DNA of 45,170 bases from Veillonella sp. (GTDB lineage Bacteria; Bacillota; Negativicutes; Veillonellales; Veillonellaceae). Location: assembly GCA_019419725.1 (NCBI GenBank), contig DXZL01000001.1, positions 1 through 45,170 of the forward strand. The letters run 5' to 3'. The notes under the pieces were generated by a model, which worked only from the letters and a program-made list of their open reading frames with translations, had not been told where the DNA came from and did not search any database. Shown here one piece after another: positions 8,551-18,164 of this stretch; position 1 is the stretch's first letter; each line of letters begins with the position of its first letter. A program made the position numbers and the translations under genes.

Positions 8551-9072
8551 TTATTGTCCATGAGCATGGGCCTCTCGTGCATAGTCTGCTACAACAGTTT
8601 CCCATAGACCTTGATTTTTCAAGATATATTCTACAGCCTCTCTAACGGCACCATGGCCTCCATTGACAGTAGATATAAATTTAGCTAATTCTTTGACCTC
8701 TGGTACCGCATTGTTTGGTGCCATTGGTAAACCTACGATTTGGAGTGCCCCTAAATCATTTAGGTCATCCCCCATGTAAGCAATCTCTTCTAAATTGATT
8801 TGATGCTCTTTACAAAGGATTCTTAATGCTTCTGTCTTATTGGCATGCCCCATAAGCAATGCATCAAAATGAAGCTCCTTAGCACGTCGCTCAACCATAG
8901 GAGATATCCGTGCTGTAATGATGGCAAGCTTAAGTCCTACTTTTCGAGCTGCCGTTAATCCTAGGCCATCTTTTACAGAGAAAGACTTAAGCTCTTCTCC
9001 ACTTGATGTATAGATTAGAGTACCATCAGATAGCACGCCATCAACATCAAGAACAATCCATTGAATATTCAT
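8551..9072 (-). CDS. kdsC: 3-deoxy-D-manno-octulosonate 8-phosphate phosphatase
   Basis: 173-aa HAD-superfamily phosphatase of the cap-less KdsC type, which converts Kdo-8-phosphate to Kdo in the cytoplasm. Motif I is VLDVDGVLSDG (Asp9, Asp11), motif II LAIITARIS, and motif III/IV has Lys in GHANKTEAL and YMGDDLNDLGAL. Size matches the family. The start overlaps the kdsD stop by one base (TAATG), and it lies 14 bp before lpxL. Confidence 0.95.
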   Translation of the reverse strand: MNIQWIVLDVDGVLSDGTLIYTSSGEELKSFSVKDGLGLTAARKVGLKLAIITARISPMVERRAKELHFDALLMGHANKTEALRILCKEHQINLEEIAYMGDDLNDLGALQIVGLPMAPNNAVPEVKELAKFISTVNGGHGAVREAVEYILKNQGLWETVVADYAREAHAHGQ

Positions 9073-10043
9073 TATACAATGCCTCTACGCAATAAATCTG
9101 TAATATGAACAATGCCTAGACATTTATTATCTGTATCTACAACTGGTAACACCGTAATAGGGCGTGGTTGATTTTTCTCCATTAAATGAAGAGCTTCAGC
9201 CGCTAATTTGTCCTTTGTAATCGTACGAGGCATAGAGGTCATCATATCCTCTACAGGCCATTCTAAGAAATTACTGCCAGAATCTAATCCGCGGCGCACA
9301 TCACCATCGGTAACAAGGCCTAATAAGTGACCTTCTTCATCAATAACATTAGTAGCACCTAAACCTTTTTCGGTCATTACAAAGAGTGCATCTCGCACTG
9401 TTGCACCTTTAAATACCGTAGGATTATCTTCACCACCATGCATAATATTTTCTACAGTCAACAATAATTTGCGACCAAGAGAACCACCTGGATGGAATAC
9501 AGCAAAGTTTTCAGGTGTAAAGTGATGTCGTTCTAATAAGCATACTGCTAAGGCATCACCTAATGCTAAAGCAACAGTAGTACTTGTAGTTGGCGCTAAC
9601 CCCAATGGGCAAGCTTCACGTTCTACTTCAGCTAGCAATACAATATCAGAATTCTTAGCTAATGTAGATTCTGGTTTACCTACAACACAAATTAATTTTG
9701 CACCTATGCGACGTAAGGATGGTAAGATACTGATGATTTCGCCTGTTTCACCACTATTGGAAAAAGCTAATACTACATCATCTTCTGTAATCATACCAAG
9801 ATCGCCATGCACACCTTCACCAGGATGCATGAAAAGTGCCGGTGTACCAGTACTAGCCAAGGTAGCCGCAATTTTGCGACCAATATGACCAGATTTTCCC
9901 ATACCAGTACATACTACACGGCCCTTACAAGCCAAAATCATATTTACAGCATTTACAAAATTGTGATCCAAACGAGAACTTAATTCCTCAATAGCACGTG
10001 CTTCCTCATGAAGTACCTGTGCTGCTTGTTCTAAAATAGTCAC
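9072..10043 (-). CDS. kdsD: Arabinose-5-phosphate isomerase (KpsF/GutQ family)
   Basis: 323 aa. It interconverts ribulose-5-phosphate and arabinose-5-phosphate, the first step towards Kdo. An N-terminal SIS domain (about 35-170: VCTGMGKSGHIGRKIAATLAS, FSNSGETGEI, HPGEGVHGDLGM) is followed by two CBS domains (about 200-323, MHGGEDNPTVFKGATVRDAL onward). Start is GTG at 10043 with GGGGCGG upstream. It sits between kdsA and kdsC, so the four Kdo genes are contiguous. Confidence 0.94.
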   Translation of the reverse strand: MTILEQAAQVLHEEARAIEELSSRLDHNFVNAVNMILACKGRVVCTGMGKSGHIGRKIAATLASTGTPALFMHPGEGVHGDLGMITEDDVVLAFSNSGETGEIISILPSLRRIGAKLICVVGKPESTLAKNSDIVLLAEVEREACPLGLAPTTSTTVALALGDALAVCLLERHHFTPENFAVFHPGGSLGRKLLLTVENIMHGGEDNPTVFKGATVRDALFVMTEKGLGATNVIDEEGHLLGLVTDGDVRRGLDSGSNFLEWPVEDMMTSMPRTITKDKLAAEALHLMEKNQPRPITVLPVVDTDNKCLGIVHITDLLRRGIV

Positions 10044-10054
10044 AAATACCGCCC

Positions 10055-10873
10055 CTAACCTTTTACGATTTTATCAATAGCTACTAAATCTCGTAGCAAA
10101 GCTTCAAAATTATCTAAGTATAACATGTTTGGACCATCGGATAAGGCTTCCTCTGGATTATCATGTACTTCAAAGAATAGACCATCTACACCACTTGCAA
10201 CAGCGGCACGAGCCAAGTTTGGTACAAATTCGCGATTACCACTAGATTTAGTACCTGCGCCACCAGGTAATTGAACGCTATGTGTAGCATCGAATACTAC
10301 TGGATAATCGAAAGAGCGCATAATTGGGAAAGATCTCATATCTACAACGAGATTGTTATAGCCAAAGCTAAACCCACGTTCTGTGAGCATAAGATTTTCA
10401 TTACCTGTTTCTTTCATTTTATTTAAGACATTTTCCATATCTTTAGGCGCCATAAATTGACCTTTTTTCACATTTACGCATTTGCCAGTTTTAGCTGCAC
10501 CATATACAAGGTCTGTTTGACGACATAAGAAAGCTGGAATTTGTAAAACATCCAATACTTCTGCAGCCGGTTCGATTTGTTCAATGGAGTGAATATCACT
10601 TACAACTGGTACATTGAGTTCTTTTTTTATAGAAGCAAGGATTTTTAGACCTTCCTCAAGACCTGGTCCACGGAAAGAACCGTAGCTAGAACGGTTAGCC
10701 TTATCGAAAGAAGCTTTAAAGATATATGGAACTCCTAAGCGTTCACAAATTTCTTTTGCTCGTCTGCCAATAGCCAATGTACGGTCATAATCTTCAATAA
10801 CACAAGGTCCAGCAAGGACAAAAAGACCTTTACCGCCACCGACTGTAATATCTTTAATTTGAACTGTTTTCAT
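10055..10873 (-). CDS. kdsA: 3-deoxy-8-phosphooctulonate synthase
   Basis: 272 aa, condenses phosphoenolpyruvate with arabinose-5-phosphate to Kdo-8-phosphate. Family motifs are LAGPCVIED, FKASFDKANRSS, SDIHSIEQIEPAAEVLDVLQIPAFLCRQTDL, LTERGFSFGYNNLVVDMRS and FDATHSVQLPGG. DAHP/KDO aldolase family TIM barrel, full length. It abuts the kdsB stop directly, with kdsD following after 11 bp. Confidence 0.96.
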   Translation of the reverse strand: MKTVQIKDITVGGGKGLFVLAGPCVIEDYDRTLAIGRRAKEICERLGVPYIFKASFDKANRSSYGSFRGPGLEEGLKILASIKKELNVPVVSDIHSIEQIEPAAEVLDVLQIPAFLCRQTDLVYGAAKTGKCVNVKKGQFMAPKDMENVLNKMKETGNENLMLTERGFSFGYNNLVVDMRSFPIMRSFDYPVVFDATHSVQLPGGAGTKSSGNREFVPNLARAAVASGVDGLFFEVHDNPEEALSDGPNMLYLDNFEALLRDLVAIDKIVKG

Positions 10874-11605
10874 TTATTTCTCCTCTTGCTCGTAAATTGC
10901 ATTTACACGAGCTAAGTCTTCCGGTGTATCAACACCGATAAATCGTTTATCTGTAAGAATAACACGAATAGTATAGCCATTTTCAAGAGCGCGCAATTGC
11001 TCTAACGATTCGGTTTGCTCCGCTGGTGTTGGTTCCATCTTTGCATAGTTTAATAAGAAATCTCTACGATATGCATAGATGCCAATATGTTTTAACGGCG
11101 CACGTACAAAATCATAACGTGGATACGGAATTAAGGATCTAGAAAAATACATCGCATCATTGCGATTATTTAAAATAACCTTTACAGCTGATGGTTCATC
11201 GTATTCATCCTCCAATAAAGGAGTGGCTACAGTTGCCATTTGTAAGTTTGGATCTTCTTCAAAAAGTTGGGCCAATTCATCAATAAGTTTTGGCTCAATC
11301 ATAGGTTCATCACCTTGAACATTAATAATGACATCTAAGTCTGTATAATGATTAGCAACCTCGGCTAATCGATCAGTTCCTGTAGGGTGATTAGGGTCTG
11401 TCATCATAACAGAACCTCCAAAGTTTTGAACTGCAGAATATACACGTTCATCATCTGTAGCAACAATAGTACACTCAGTTTTTGTCGCTTGTGACACTCT
11501 TGCATAAACACGTTCAATCATTGGTTTACCTGCTATATCCGCTAATGGTTTTCCTGGTAATCTTGTAGAACCATAACGAGCAGGAATAACGCATCCAAAC
11601 TTCAC
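10874..11605 (-). CDS. kdsB: CMP-Kdo synthetase
   Basis: 243 aa, activates Kdo with CTP to CMP-Kdo for WaaA. The N-terminal nucleotidyltransferase motif is IPARYGSTRLPGKPLADIAGK; INVQGDEPMI and YFSRSLIPYPR are also typical. Start is GTG with GGGGGAT upstream. Full family length (248 aa in E. coli). It abuts kdsA and follows lpxK after a 44-bp gap without any obvious terminator. Confidence 0.96.
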   Translation of the reverse strand: MKFGCVIPARYGSTRLPGKPLADIAGKPMIERVYARVSQATKTECTIVATDDERVYSAVQNFGGSVMMTDPNHPTGTDRLAEVANHYTDLDVIINVQGDEPMIEPKLIDELAQLFEEDPNLQMATVATPLLEDEYDEPSAVKVILNNRNDAMYFSRSLIPYPRYDFVRAPLKHIGIYAYRRDFLLNYAKMEPTPAEQTESLEQLRALENGYTIRVILTDKRFIGVDTPEDLARVNAIYEQEEK

Positions 11606-11649
11606 AATAATCCCCCATTTCTGTTATTCGTGTATCTAATTATTATACA

Positions 11650-12762
11650 CTAAATCTCTAAATTTTCTATGAATTCTTGTTTTTCAGAGATGAACTCAAT
11701 TCCAATAGATAGCACTAGAATCGGCATTTTTAAGTCTTCAATTGCATGCAATTGACTCAACTTCACCGCATCCTTCTCCGTGATACAAATAGCATCTGCT
11801 TGATGAGCAAATGCCTCTTTCCAAATATCTACAACATCATCATTTTCAAAATTATGATGATCACCAAATGGCATTGTATGGACCACATTATATCCGATAT
11901 CGGTCAATGTTTGTGTAAAGGATTGAGGGTTCCCAATACCACTAACCGCCATGATTCGATGCGTTTGATATGTATCGACGGGAGAACCATTTTCTCCGTT
12001 AGCCCATTCATCTAATGTATACATACATTGAGGCTTGTGGATTGTTTCATATACAGGTGTATTAGGTAACATATGCGCTAAACGCTTACGAATTCCGGAA
12101 ACAACACCAGGCGCCACTTGATCAACCTTTGTAAGAACAATAATATTAGCTCGCTCTAACCCACTAAGAGGCTCGCGCAATAAACCGCGAGGCAATACAT
12201 GGTCATAACCAAATGGATTAGATGCATCAATAAGAACGATATCAATATCTCGAGCTAATGCACGATGTTGAAAACCATCATCCATAACAAGACAGTCTGC
12301 ACCGAGTTCATTAATAGCAATTTCTGCAGATATAGCCCGTTCGCGGCCGATAATTACATTAGATTTTTGCAACACTTTAGCCAATAGCCATGCTTCATCA
12401 CCACTGATAGATGGCTCTACTAACATCGTACCGTCTTTGGAAATAATGATATTTTTCTTATTGTCCTCAGCTCGATAGCCACGGCTAAGCACGGTAGGAT
12501 GAAGTCCTTTTCGGGCGAGTACATCACATATAAATCTCACCATTGGCGTTTTGCCAGTACCACCGGCAGTAATATTACCAACACTGATAACAGGCACGGT
12601 AACTTTAGTAACACCTTTGCCCGCATCAAAGCGAGCATTTCGTATGGATACAGCCTTTTCGTAACCTTTACTTAGAAAGCCCAAGCTAGAACGAGCCATA
12701 TCACCTAATATGGATTGATTTTCACCACTAACAATGGATTTGAATAATGCTTCCCCGCTCAT
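11650..12762 (-). CDS. lpxK: Tetraacyldisaccharide 4'-kinase
   Basis: 370 aa, phosphorylates the lipid A disaccharide at the 4' position. The P-loop is SVGNITAGGTGKTP with Lys71, followed by LSRGYRAE, GDEAWLLA and the DGFQHRALARDIDIVLIDA stretch characteristic of LpxK. A longer N-terminus (about 55 residues before the P-loop) provides the membrane-associated helix. Slightly longer than E. coli LpxK (328 aa). Ribosome site GGAGGAG. It sits 54 bp after waaA in the operon. Confidence 0.94.
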   Translation of the reverse strand: MSGEALFKSIVSGENQSILGDMARSSLGFLSKGYEKAVSIRNARFDAGKGVTKVTVPVISVGNITAGGTGKTPMVRFICDVLARKGLHPTVLSRGYRAEDNKKNIIISKDGTMLVEPSISGDEAWLLAKVLQKSNVIIGRERAISAEIAINELGADCLVMDDGFQHRALARDIDIVLIDASNPFGYDHVLPRGLLREPLSGLERANIIVLTKVDQVAPGVVSGIRKRLAHMLPNTPVYETIHKPQCMYTLDEWANGENGSPVDTYQTHRIMAVSGIGNPQSFTQTLTDIGYNVVHTMPFGDHHNFENDDVVDIWKEAFAHQADAICITEKDAVKLSQLHAIEDLKMPILVLSIGIEFISEKQEFIENLEI

Positions 12763-12816
12763 AGGTGACTCCTCCTATTATGTAATCATAGATGAATATA
12801 ATAAATCATATCGATC

Positions 12817-14121
12817 TTATGGAACAATATGGTGTTTTTTAAAGAGTTGACGTAACTCTTGTGTATTACGTTGTGTTGCACCGCGATTTTCACGGATAAT
12901 ATCAAGACAATTTTGTCCCATTTCCGTTGCCAAATCTTTGTCTTTACATAAGCGCAATACCATAGCGGTTAACTCTTTGCCATTCTTAACTTGTTCACAA
13001 GCATGACGAGAGTTCAATAATGCGAAAATCTCTTTGAAATTAAACATATATGGCCCTACAAGAATTGGTTTACCATGTGCTGCCGGCTCGAGAATATTAT
13101 GGCCTCCAGTCTTCACAAGAGAGCCGCCTACAAAAATAATATCCCCTAAGCTATATAAACGACCTAGTTCACCAATAGTATCTAAAACAACTACTGGTAT
13201 CCCTTCATGAACTGGCTCTGTCATATCACTACGACAAATAGCATTCAATTCATAATGTTTCGCTAACGTTTGAACATCATGACCGCGATATATCTCACGA
13301 GGTGCAATTAACAAGCGAGCTTGAGGATATTCTTGTAAGACTTGTTTAAAGGTCTCAAAGATTGTTTCTTCCTCACCCTTATGTGTACTACCAGCAATGA
13401 TGATTGGATGATTATTACCAAAGCCAAACTCTTCAAGAAGTGATTGTTTTTCTTCAGCTGATACAGTAGCATACGTTTGGTCATATTTCATATTACCTGT
13501 TACGGTAATATCAGATGTTTGTGCACCTAATACTTCAATATGAGCTGCATCGAATTTTGATTGCATACAGAAACGCTCAATGGAACGCAACATTTCTTTC
13601 GTGAACGCACTAATATATTTATAGCGTTTCATACTACGATCAGAAATACGACCATTAACCATCATAACAGGAATATTTTCTGATTGAGCGATACGCAAGA
13701 AGTTAGGCCAAATTTCTGTTTCTACAAGCAAGATAGCAATCGGTTTAATAATATGCAAAATCTTACGCGTCAAATACGGTAAATCTAGAGGGAAGAAAAT
13801 AATTCCTTCTGCCTCTGGAATGATACGATGGGCCATTGCATGCCCTGTTGCAGTTACAACAGACACCACAACAACCGCTTCAGGAAATTCCTTTTTTACT
13901 TCCTTTACTAATGGACTAGTTGCTACAATTTCCCCTACAGAAGCAGCATGAATCCAAATAGCACGACGTCCTTCAATTTTCTTTAGTAGCGAGGCTGGCA
14001 TATAGCCTGCACTCTGTTTGATACGCTCATAAAATCCATCTTCAAAGGCAAGGCGGTATAGAATAACCGGAATCAAGCCAATCCAATAAAATATGAGCAA
14101 TACATTATATATCCAGTACAT
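12817..14121 (-). CDS. waaA: Kdo transferase
   Basis: 434 aa, GT30 family; transfers Kdo from CMP-Kdo to lipid IVA. An N-terminal membrane anchor (about 5-22) is followed by the catalytic region IWIHAASVGEI with Glu64 and the C-terminal donor half (about 230-420: IAGSTHKGEEE, GDIIFVGGSLVKTGGHNILEPAAHGKP), which are hallmarks of KdtA/WaaA. Number of Kdo residues added cannot be read from sequence. It lies 2 bp after msbA. Confidence 0.95.
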   Translation of the reverse strand: MYWIYNVLLIFYWIGLIPVILYRLAFEDGFYERIKQSAGYMPASLLKKIEGRRAIWIHAASVGEIVATSPLVKEVKKEFPEAVVVVSVVTATGHAMAHRIIPEAEGIIFFPLDLPYLTRKILHIIKPIAILLVETEIWPNFLRIAQSENIPVMMVNGRISDRSMKRYKYISAFTKEMLRSIERFCMQSKFDAAHIEVLGAQTSDITVTGNMKYDQTYATVSAEEKQSLLEEFGFGNNHPIIIAGSTHKGEEETIFETFKQVLQEYPQARLLIAPREIYRGHDVQTLAKHYELNAICRSDMTEPVHEGIPVVVLDTIGELGRLYSLGDIIFVGGSLVKTGGHNILEPAAHGKPILVGPYMFNFKEIFALLNSRHACEQVKNGKELTAMVLRLCKDKDLATEMGQNCLDIIRENRGATQRNTQELRQLFKKHHIVP

Positions 14122-14123
14122 GA

Positions 14124-15854
14124 TTATCCTTTGTTGGAGAATTGAACGGAATAGAGATGATTGTACAATCCGCCATCAACAGCTAATAGCTCTTGGTGAG
14201 TCCCCTGCTCTACCAAGTGGCCTTGATTGAGTACAACAATTTGATGAGCATTTTGAACTGTGCTCAATCGATGGGCAATAACAAATGCAGTACGCCCTTT
14301 CATAAGACGATCTAACGCCTCTTGTACAAGCTTTTCACTCTCTGTATCTAATGCAGATGTCGCTTCATCTAGAATTAGAATACGAGGGTCTTTCAAAATA
14401 GCACGTGCGATAGCCACACGTTGACGTTGGCCGCCAGATAAGGAGCTTCCTCGCTCGCCCACTACTGTATCGAGACCATCAGGCATCTTTTCTACGAATT
14501 CAAGAACATTAGCAGCCTTAGCAGCTTCATATACTTCTTCATCAGTAGCATCTAATCGACCATACAAGATATTCTCTTTAATTGTGGCATTAAACAACAC
14601 AGTTTCTTGTGGTACAAGCCCGATTTGTTCACGTAACGATTTAAATGTAACATCTTTTACATCATAACCATCAATCGTGATAGCGCCCCCCGTTACATCG
14701 TAGAAGCGAGGTAACAAATTTGCTAGAGTCGTTTTACCAGCCCCAGATGGACCAACAAGAGCTACGCTTTCACCCGCCTTAACAGACAAAGTAAAGTTTT
14801 CGAGCGCTGTTTTTTCACCATCATAAGAGAATGAAACATCTTTAAATTCTACATTGCCATTAATAGATGGCAACGTAATAGCATCAGATTTTTCCACAAC
14901 GTCAGTTTTAGTATCCAAGATTTCAAATACACGATCAGCTGCAGCCAATGCTTTTTGAATATTGCCGTACACTTGGCTCAAGCGTTTAACTGGGTTTGAC
15001 AAGTTGATTGCATAAATTAAGAACGCAATCAAAGAACCTGCTGTAATAGTCCCTGTTACTACAGAATAGCCACCATACCAAAGGATGACTGCCACTGCAA
15101 TGGCCGCAGAAAACTCAACCATTGGACTTAACAAGCTAGTCAACTTAGTAGCTTTAATAACAGCTTTAAAGTTGCGATCATTTTCATCTTCAAAACGCTT
15201 CCGTTCAAAATCTTCACGAGCGAATGATTTTACTACTCGAATAGCGCTGATGACCTCTTGTAAAAGTGCTGTAATGTCAGCCACACGGCCTTGTACATCA
15301 TGACCTGCTACACGAAGCTTTTTACCGAATACATTAATAATGACTAGCACCACTGGAACTGTAATAAAGGTAACAAGTGTCAATTTCCAATCAATAAGTA
15401 GCATAGACACGAGAGAACCGATAAGTGTTACAGATTCTGTAATAAAGGAAATTAAGTTATCAACTACTGCAGACTGAAGTGCAGCAACGTCATTCGTAAG
15501 ATTACTCATGATAACGCCAGTCTTACGGCGATCAAAATAAGATAAGCTTAATTTTTGTAGATGATTAAAGATGGCCTCCCGTACATCGATGATGACACGC
15601 TGACCAATGTAAGACATATTATAGGTTTGACCATACGTAGCAAAACCACGAATTAAGAATATAAGAATGATAGACCCTACTATGAGGTTCAACATAAACA
15701 TATTCTTATCATCTAATACTTGGTCCACTACATTTTTAATAAGCCAAGGCACTACCAAGTATGCCGCAGCTGCGACGATCATGCAGAACACTGCAAAAAT
15801 CATGCGCTTATAATAAGGCTTTACAAAATATAAGAGCCTAGAATAACTATTCAT
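14124..15854 (-). CDS. msbA: MsbA-type lipid A flippase (ABC exporter)
   Basis: 576-aa half-transporter. Six membrane segments in about the first 310 residues are followed by an ATPase domain: Walker A GPSGAGKTT near 368, LSGGQRQRVAIARAIL, Walker B ILILDEATSALD, H-loop IAHRLSTV. Length matches MsbA (582 aa in E. coli). Generic exporters look alike, but its place between lpxB (8-bp overlap) and waaA makes lipid A core flipping across the inner membrane the likely job. Confidence 0.9.
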   Translation of the reverse strand: MNSYSRLLYFVKPYYKRMIFAVFCMIVAAAAYLVVPWLIKNVVDQVLDDKNMFMLNLIVGSIILIFLIRGFATYGQTYNMSYIGQRVIIDVREAIFNHLQKLSLSYFDRRKTGVIMSNLTNDVAALQSAVVDNLISFITESVTLIGSLVSMLLIDWKLTLVTFITVPVVLVIINVFGKKLRVAGHDVQGRVADITALLQEVISAIRVVKSFAREDFERKRFEDENDRNFKAVIKATKLTSLLSPMVEFSAAIAVAVILWYGGYSVVTGTITAGSLIAFLIYAINLSNPVKRLSQVYGNIQKALAAADRVFEILDTKTDVVEKSDAITLPSINGNVEFKDVSFSYDGEKTALENFTLSVKAGESVALVGPSGAGKTTLANLLPRFYDVTGGAITIDGYDVKDVTFKSLREQIGLVPQETVLFNATIKENILYGRLDATDEEVYEAAKAANVLEFVEKMPDGLDTVVGERGSSLSGGQRQRVAIARAILKDPRILILDEATSALDTESEKLVQEALDRLMKGRTAFVIAHRLSTVQNAHQIVVLNQGHLVEQGTHQELLAVDGGLYNHLYSVQFSNKG

Positions 15855-16989
15855 TACATTTCTCCTTACCGAGGTTATATACCAGTTCTGCTACGCGCTT
15901 TACAGCACCTGGTTCACCTAATTTATGATGTACTTCACGCAATTCGCTACGCATCGCTTCATTGCGTTCAACATCAGTCAGAAGAGGTTCTACAAGAGAT
16001 ACAATAGCCTCAGGTGTCACTGCATCTTGTAATAACTCAGGAATTACTTCTTTGCCAGCTACAATGTTCGGCAAACCTACATGCGTCACATTGACGACCA
16101 TCTTACCAATGCCATATGTAACTGGAGATACACGATACAATAAAATAGTTGGTAACTCCATCATAGCTGTTTCTAATGTAGCTGTACCTGATGCGGCGAG
16201 ACATACATCACAAATCTGCATCAAATCATATGTATGGTCTTCTGTAATCGTCACCGGCACTTTGTGAGCATCGATGAAAGTTTCTAATTCACTACGATCG
16301 ATGGTATGTGCGCGAGGCAAGAAGAATTGAATATCCTCATGGTTCGCCATCAATTGCTCGCCACTTTTTAACATCGTATCTAGCAAGGATAGTACCTCTT
16401 GCTTACGGCTACCTGGCATGAGCAATACTTTTTTAGCATCTTTACGAGCTCCAAAATATTCCTCAGCCGCTTCTTTGCTCATCGTAGGATGTACGATATC
16501 CAATAGTGGATGGCCTACAAAGTCTACATCGCATTTATATTTGCGATACGCTTCTGCTTCAAAGGGGAATATGGATGCCACCTTAGTGACATACTTACGA
16601 ATTGTATTGCCACGGCTACTATGCCATGCCCAAATCGTAGGAGCAATGTAATAGAGAACGGGAATTCCCAATTCATGAGCTACAGCTGCAAGTTTCATAT
16701 TAAAACCAGGGTAATCTACACAAACTAGAATATCTGGTTTTTCCTTCATCATGACACGTTTTAAGTAGGTGCGAAGTTTAAAGAATTTCGGTAGTGATTT
16801 TACAATCTCTACAATCCCAATAACGCCTAAATTTTTAATATCATATACGATGCGAACACCAGCGCGTTCCATCAAGGTACCGCCCATGCCAAACATATCA
16901 ACCGAAGGATCTATTTCTTTCAGTGCATTAGCAACACTGGCTGCATGAGTATCACCGGATGCTTCACCGGCGGAAAACATGACTTTCAT
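15847..16989 (-). CDS. lpxB: Lipid-A-disaccharide synthase
   Basis: 380 aa, GT19 family; joins lipid X and UDP-diacylglucosamine to the tetraacyl disaccharide at the inner membrane. Motifs are FSAGEASGDTHAA at the N-terminus, DYPGFNMKLA, YYIAPTIWAWHSSRG, FVGHPLLD, LLMPGSRKQEV and AASGTATLETA. Full length. Starts by a one-base overlap with lpxI (TAATG) and overlaps msbA by 8 bp, so the three are probably translationally coupled. Confidence 0.96.
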   Translation of the reverse strand: MKVMFSAGEASGDTHAASVANALKEIDPSVDMFGMGGTLMERAGVRIVYDIKNLGVIGIVEIVKSLPKFFKLRTYLKRVMMKEKPDILVCVDYPGFNMKLAAVAHELGIPVLYYIAPTIWAWHSSRGNTIRKYVTKVASIFPFEAEAYRKYKCDVDFVGHPLLDIVHPTMSKEAAEEYFGARKDAKKVLLMPGSRKQEVLSLLDTMLKSGEQLMANHEDIQFFLPRAHTIDRSELETFIDAHKVPVTITEDHTYDLMQICDVCLAASGTATLETAMMELPTILLYRVSPVTYGIGKMVVNVTHVGLPNIVAGKEVIPELLQDAVTPEAIVSLVEPLLTDVERNEAMRSELREVHHKLGEPGAVKRVAELVYNLGKEKCNE

Positions 16990-17825
16990 TATGCATCCTT
17001 TCTGGAATCTACAAACTCTTGGTCAACAGCACAGATAACAATACCATGACGGTTTGCCAAATCTAGTACATCTTGTTGTTGAACAAAAATAGTCTTTTCA
17101 GCCTCTACAGCAAGGACTTTACACCCACTATCAATCATGGACATTAATGTTTTTATCCCTACAGCAGGAACATCAAAACGAACATCTTGATTTGGCTTTT
17201 CCGTTTTAACCACAACCGCATCGCCACGACCTAATTCACCGCCACGCAAAATGCACTTATCAGTGCCCTCAATAGCTTCAATAGCCATAGCCGCTTTGTG
17301 TTTTACAACTACTGTTTGACCAATATCAAGCCCACCCATTTGCTTAGCTAGTTCAAAGCCAAAGCAAATATCTGCCCATTGTTCATCAGTAGGCTGTGTT
17401 TTTGAAAGCACCCCCACCTTTGGCATAAATGGTTTAAGGTATACAGTTTGATCTAACACTTTAAACCCTTCTCGTTCGATTTCATCTACGATGGCGAGCA
17501 TGATAGTATCATCTTTACGATTTTTAAGGCGTTTAAGAACACCTAAGGTTTTTAAATCAGGGAATGTAAGACCTTTGAAGAGAATTTCCTTAGTCACTTT
17601 ACCTAACATAGTTAATTCTTCAACGCCTTCTTTTTTCAAGGTTTTAAAAATCTTACCTAATTTGGCAACACCAATATCATAGAAAGCATCGGCCTCAGCC
17701 TTTAAAGCCGGGTCTACATCTGGAACTACACCGATAACCACTACCTCATGACCTAATACATGAGCAGCGCGCATGAATTCTACAGGCAAAACGCCTATGC
17801 CTGCAATCAATCCTACCTTTGCCAA
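16989..17825 (-). CDS. lpxI: UDP-2,3-diacylglucosamine pyrophosphatase LpxI (DUF1009)
   Basis: 278 aa. Makes lipid X from UDP-2,3-diacylglucosamine, replacing LpxH, which is not seen in this window. The DUF1009 pattern is recognisable: KVGLIAGIGVLPVEF at the N-terminus, LTMLGKVTKEILFKG, DDTIMLAIVDEIEREGFKVLDQT, GLDIGQTVVVKHKAAMAIEAIEGTD and FDVPAVGIKTLMSM near the C-terminus. Start is TTG at 17825 with GGAGGTA at good spacing. First gene of the long operon ending at DUF3084. Confidence 0.93.
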   Translation of the reverse strand: MAKVGLIAGIGVLPVEFMRAAHVLGHEVVVIGVVPDVDPALKAEADAFYDIGVAKLGKIFKTLKKEGVEELTMLGKVTKEILFKGLTFPDLKTLGVLKRLKNRKDDTIMLAIVDEIEREGFKVLDQTVYLKPFMPKVGVLSKTQPTDEQWADICFGFELAKQMGGLDIGQTVVVKHKAAMAIEAIEGTDKCILRGGELGRGDAVVVKTEKPNQDVRFDVPAVGIKTLMSMIDSGCKVLAVEAEKTIFVQQQDVLDLANRHGIVICAVDQEFVDSRKDA

Positions 17826-18130
17826 GACTATACCTCCTAGATGACCTACGGCCTATATATCAATGAGTGATTACAAATTTACAATACTTAATGCCTCAAA
17901 AAAGACATAATCATATACAATATATTGTACTATAAATAGGCACTTTTTACCATTAAAACACCATGTTTTATGCCTATTTCTTCAACATTTTAGTAGAATT
18001 TTTTCATTCCTCTTTTTACGTCTTATGAACGTAAAAAAACTTCAAATATTTTATCAAAATATTTTATATTTATGACCTAATGTTATAAATTTCACATCCT
18101 ATTAAAAGCATGATATTTATTAAGTACATA
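17826..18130. other. Intergenic region upstream of lpxI with inverted repeats
   Basis: A very AT-rich gap without a credible gene. It holds a perfect 14-bp palindrome TACAATATATTGTA (17916-17929) that overlaps the best -10-like hexamer for lpxI (TACAAT on the minus strand), and a 9-bp inverted repeat TTTTTACGT / ACGTAAAAA with a 7-nt spacer (18013-18037). No strong -35 was found. The lpxI operon promoter should lie here because a terminator precedes the gap. Confidence 0.4.
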
Positions 18131-18161
18131 AAAAGACCTCGTACATAGTACGAGGTCTTTT
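18131..18161 (-). terminator. Terminator after lpxA
   Basis: A perfect 14-bp stem AAAAGACCTCGTAC / GTACGAGGTCTTTT with a 3-nt loop begins 3 bp past the lpxA stop. The minus-strand arm ends in CTTTTTATG. It divides lpxC-fabZ-lpxA from the lpxI operon. Confidence 0.85.
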
Positions 18162-18164
18162 GAA

